This document shows positions 35,469 through 38,180 of a stretch of DNA of 38,180 nucleotides, one piece after another. A model generated the notes under the pieces. It was given only the letters and a program-made list of their open reading frames with translations, was not told where the DNA came from and ran no database searches. The stretch is from Methanobrevibacter sp. (lineage in GTDB: Archaea; Methanobacteriota; Methanobacteria; Methanobacteriales; Methanobacteriaceae). Position 1 is the stretch's first letter. Each line of letters opens with the position of its first letter. Made by a program: the position numbers and the translations under genes. The stretch covers positions 1 to 38,180 of the forward strand of contig JAFUIW010000113.1 in NCBI GenBank assembly GCA_017473945.1, read 5' to 3'.

Positions 35469-35738
35469 TTCATCGTCACCGTGGACATGACGGATTTCTA
35501 ATAAGTCGTCTTCTATTTCATGTAAATCGACTTCAACAGCCTGATTTAAAATTTCGCCGGTTAACTGTAAACCGACTCTGAGACCTTCTCCAGTTACTTC
35601 ATCTTCTTCAGTAAGACCTAAAACTTCACCTGGAGCAAAAATACGATTATAGGAAATTTCAAAAACATCACCCACATATACATTGTTCCTAACGTATTCT
35701 ACAACCTCATCAAAAGACATTTCTACTTCTTTCACCAT
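35448..35738 (-). CDS. Conserved 96-aa protein, paralogue B
   Basis: Very acidic 96-aa protein, clearly paralogous to the gene at 35038: DEVVEYVRNNVYVGDVFEIS, YNRIFAPGEVL and EIEDDLLEIRH align with the same positions there. No known catalytic motif. Position directly downstream of fwdC, though behind a terminator, suggests a possible link to formylmethanofuran dehydrogenase or to methanogenesis in general; this is only context. Possible DUF2097 member, not verified. Confidence 0.72.
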   Translation of the reverse strand: MVKEVEMSFDEVVEYVRNNVYVGDVFEISYNRIFAPGEVLGLTEEDEVTGEGLRVGLQLTGEILNQAVEVDLHEIEDDLLEIRHVHGDDEVIIEVL

Positions 35739-35779
35739 GCTATCAACTCAAAAATTGTTTAAAAAAAAAGAAAAGAGAA

Positions 35780-35796
35780 AGGAATTATAAATTCCT
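35780..35796 (-). terminator. Terminator after fwdC
   Basis: AGGAATT-ATA-AATTCCT forms a 7-bp stem; the minus strand continues TTCTCTTTTCTTTTTTTTT. The fwdC stop codon (35785-35787) overlaps it, so the fwd transcript seems to end here, before any fwdB. Confidence 0.65.
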
Positions 35797-36651
35797 GTAT
35801 TCTCTGATTGAAGTATATTCGTCGTCAATTTCTCCGTATTCAGCTAATTTTTCTTTGTTAGCTTCAGCACCTAAGTAAAGGTTACCTTTACCGTTGAGAC
35901 CAATATCTCCAGTGTAGTGAATATATTTTCCTTTGAAAGCGGTTCCATCCACTACAGGATCTACAACGATACCGTTGAGAACAAATCCTTCGAGTAATCT
36001 TCCAAGGAATCCGTGGATAACGATGTTACCGTTTTTCATTTGACCACCAGGCCAACGGTTTACATCACCGTCAATTTCAATGAGACCTTTGGTCATGTGA
36101 ATACCAGCTAAGATATCACAGTTACCTTTAACGTGAATTCTTCCACCAGTTAAACATTCACCACATTGTTTACCGGCGTTACCGCCAACAACAATTTGTC
36201 CACCAGTCATACCTCTCCATTCACCAATGTAAGAAGCACCAGTAAATTCTTTGGTATTTCCTTCAATTTCAAGGTATCCGCCAGACATTTCTCTTCCTGC
36301 GTGAGCAGCTGCGTTACCTTTAACGAGAATAGATCCACCGGACATTTCTGCACCTACGTGTAAGTCTACACTACTGTTACAGACAATGTTTCCAGCGCTC
36401 ATTTTACAACCGATGTATTTTACTCTGTTTAAGTCACCGTTTAAAATCATTTCAACTTCTTCAGGTCCGTTAGCTTCTCCTTCTACAGTGATGTCGAAGA
36501 AGTCAGTGATTGGGAATCTGGAGTTTCCAATAGGAACTTGATATTTAGCGAAGTCTGCTTCGGTCCATGAGTAAATTTCATCAGGAATTAATTCATCAAA
36601 TTCTAAAGCGATTGATGAAGTTTTGATTTGATCAAATGTAATTGTTTTCAA
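35785..36651 (-). CDS. fwdC: Formylmethanofuran dehydrogenase subunit C
   Basis: Subunit of the tungsten/molybdenum enzyme that fixes CO2 onto methanofuran, the first step of methanogenesis from CO2. FwdC is a right-handed beta-helix related to the glutamate synthase alpha C-terminal domain. The 288-aa chain shows the repeated glycine pattern: [54 protein letters not shown] and [16 protein letters not shown] 36651 with GGGGTG upstream is preferred to the GTG at 36660, which is part of that ribosome binding site. It follows fwdA after a few bases and is co-transcribed with it. Confidence 0.93.
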   Translation of the reverse strand: MKTITFDQIKTSSIALEFDELIPDEIYSWTEADFAKYQVPIGNSRFPITDFFDITVEGEANGPEEVEMILNGDLNRVKYIGCKMSAGNIVCNSSVDLHVGAEMSGGSILVKGNAAAHAGREMSGGYLEIEGNTKEFTGASYIGEWRGMTGGQIVVGGNAGKQCGECLTGGRIHVKGNCDILAGIHMTKGLIEIDGDVNRWPGGQMKNGNIVIHGFLGRLLEGFVLNGIVVDPVVDGTAFKGKYIHYTGDIGLNGKGNLYLGAEANKEKLAEYGEIDDEYTSIREYRNL

Positions 36652-36662
36652 ATTAAACACCC

Positions 36663-38180
36663 CTATTTACCGTCAACGTCTACTCTAATTGGGTTTGATA
36701 CATAGTGGTCGTGTACTGGATAGTTTTCCCATTTGACTGAGTAGTATTGGGTGAAGAACGGCATAATGTTGTCGATAACTTTTTGCTCGTTTTGTTCCCA
36801 TCCTTTTACGTTAACCCAAATGTTTTGACTTTCTTTAACTTTTACAATTTCTTTGTCTTTTACTAAGATTTGACCATCTTTAATTGTGTATTGAGCTACA
36901 TCGAAACCTTTTTCGATATCAGCAGCTTGTCTGGATGGGTCAATTTCATTAGGATTTATGTCATATACTGCAATGTCTGCTCTGTAACCAGGGGTAAGTG
37001 CACCTCTGTCAGTGAATCCGTAGATTTTAGCTGGAGCAGCTCTTGTAATAGTTGCAATATCGTAGAAATCGTATTCTCTTTCAAGAGTTGGGAGTAAAGT
37101 TCTTTTGTTTACCCATTTGTGAACTTCATTTTCACACATTTCTTGTCTTCTCTGATTACTCATCAACCATGAGATGATTCTTGGATATCTGGTAAATGGA
37201 CCTGCGTTAGGGTGGTCAGTTGTTAAACATACTCTCCATGGATCTTCGATTAACAAGAATAATTCAAGACCGATAGCCCATTGTAAGGTACTAACAGGAC
37301 TTTTCTTGGAGTAGATACATGGGATGATACCTGCTGCAGTTTCACATTCAATATCCTTGTTGGTCCATTTGAGACCGGATAATTTGAATAAGTCGTATTC
37401 CATAGGAGCGTCTGCAGTCATGGTAGTGGTTTCATCGAAAGTTACTTGACCTATATCACAAGTTATGTTGTCTTTTTTGTTGAAGTGTTTAGCAACTTCT
37501 TCAGCACCTGAAGTTACATCTTTCCAACTGTTACCTAAGTATGAGTGGAATTGTAAGTGAGTCATGTGCATAACTTGGTCTCTGATTTCCGCTGCACCTT
37601 TACCTTTTTTAATTCCATCCATAGCATCCATGGTTTCTAATGTTGTAGGTACGTTACCTGGGTGTCCTAAGTCGTTAGGGTGAATGTGAATAGAGTGAGG
37701 TAAGTTTAACATTTCGTTAGCTTTTGCTAAAGCAATAACAACTTCTTTGGAAGTTACGTCAAAGTATGGTGCTTTATCATTGAAACCGTGTACGTTCATA
37801 CCCCATCCCCATGCTTCACTTCCACATGGGTTTACGATTTTGATACCGTAACCTTTGGAGATTTTTAACCATGCAGATACGAATGCTGCAATGTCTTCAA
37901 TATTATTATCTTTTGCATATTCCATTACGAACCAGTTGTTACCGAATAATGGTAAAGCTGGAATATCGATTTGTGGAATGGTTGCAATTTCTTCGTGAGT
38001 GTGTTTTGCTTCAAGAGGAGGCATAGCTGCTTCTACAACAGTACCGTAACCTAATCTTGAATATCTGTAACCGGTTGCAGGGCAACTTGGAATGGAGAAA
38101 CCAGATTCTGATCTTAATACTTTAGTTTTTTGAGTAACACCTCTTCTGGAATCTTCAGGCCTATATAATCTTCCTACTAC
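36663..38180 (-). CDS. fwdA: Formylmethanofuran dehydrogenase subunit A, N-terminus outside the window
   Basis: Binuclear zinc amidohydrolase subunit that joins formate to methanofuran. The frame is open to the window edge, and 505 residues are visible out of the roughly 570 expected. The missing N-terminus holds the first HxH metal motif. Visible hallmarks are [54 protein letters not shown] and [16 protein letters not shown], the last being the composite end typical of amidohydrolases. The ATG at 38024 is internal, because conserved FwdA sequence ([20 protein letters not shown]) precedes it. fwdC follows. Confidence 0.95.
   Translation of the reverse strand, partial: VVGRLYRPEDSRRGVTQKTKVLRSESGFSIPSCPATGYRYSRLGYGTVVEAAMPPLEAKHTHEEIATIPQIDIPALPLFGNNWFVMEYAKDNNIEDIAAFVSAWLKISKGYGIKIVNPCGSEAWGWGMNVHGFNDKAPYFDVTSKEVVIALAKANEMLNLPHSIHIHPNDLGHPGNVPTTLETMDAMDGIKKGKGAAEIRDQVMHMTHLQFHSYLGNSWKDVTSGAEEVAKHFNKKDNITCDIGQVTFDETTTMTADAPMEYDLFKLSGLKWTNKDIECETAAGIIPCIYSKKSPVSTLQWAIGLELFLLIEDPWRVCLTTDHPNAGPFTRYPRIISWLMSNQRRQEMCENEVHKWVNKRTLLPTLEREYDFYDIATITRAAPAKIYGFTDRGALTPGYRADIAVYDINPNEIDPSRQAADIEKGFDVAQYTIKDGQILVKDKEIVKVKESQNIWVNVKGWEQNEQKVIDNIMPFFTQYYSVKWENYPVHDHYVSNPIRVDVDGK

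Overview
This window is a low-GC archaeal chromosome segment, almost certainly from a hydrogenotrophic methanogen of the Methanobacteriales and most likely a Methanobrevibacter-type organism. The evidence is formylmethanofuran dehydrogenase subunits (fwdA, fwdC), the methanogen nitrogen repressor NrpR, an AksA/HacA-type 2-oxoacid chain-elongation pair, archaeal TBP, AglB, FEN1 and archaeal TopA, an intron-containing tRNA-Met, and large secreted adhesin-like proteins with a Lys-rich C-terminal Ig-like domain. Ribosome binding sites of the GGAGG/GGTGAT type and T-rich transcript ends also fit.

Left part (1-12.1 kb) is accessory. The window opens in what looks like the right end of an IS200/IS605 (tnpB) element. 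A complete IS630-type insertion sequence follows (218-1629, 17-bp perfect terminal inverted repeats, TA on both sides), with a two-ORF transposase joined by an A7 tract. Next come a PadR-type regulator, a 1229-aa adhesin-like surface protein with a palindrome in its leader, an AK6-type nucleotide kinase and a DRG-type GTPase. A 760-bp gene-free gap holds a promoter and hairpin that may be a small RNA. A wrecked 3.55-kb adhesin gene with a papain-like domain (six frameshifts and one stop) ends this part.

Middle part (12.2-21.4 kb, all minus strand) is mostly housekeeping: aglB (N-glycosylation), topA, a 53-aa zinc-binding protein, and tbp followed by serB, in which serB is fused to a long coiled coil. 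It ends with an unrecognised gene broken at an A7 run, whose C-terminus consists of 21-bp/7-residue tandem repeats.

Right part (21.7-38.2 kb): a CYTH-domain protein; a probable operon aksA-hacA-three tandem chorismate-lyase-like genes-fen; a convergent ahcY-DUF2119 pair; tRNA-Met(CAT) with a 35-nt intron; an iron-sulfur aldo-keto reductase with a ThiF-like protein; glnA with a textbook NrpR operator and nrpR just downstream; two paralogous 96-aa proteins; and fwdC-fwdA, with fwdA cut by the window edge. The aksA operon appears to combine coenzyme B precursor synthesis with a possible supply of 4-hydroxybenzoate, and glnA/nrpR form a nitrogen-control unit.

Two window-wide habits stand out. 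Many stop codons lie inside the hairpin of their own transcript terminator. Several core genes (tbp, serB, aksA, fwdC) seem to start at TTG behind a good ribosome binding site. No CRISPR array and no defence system was seen.
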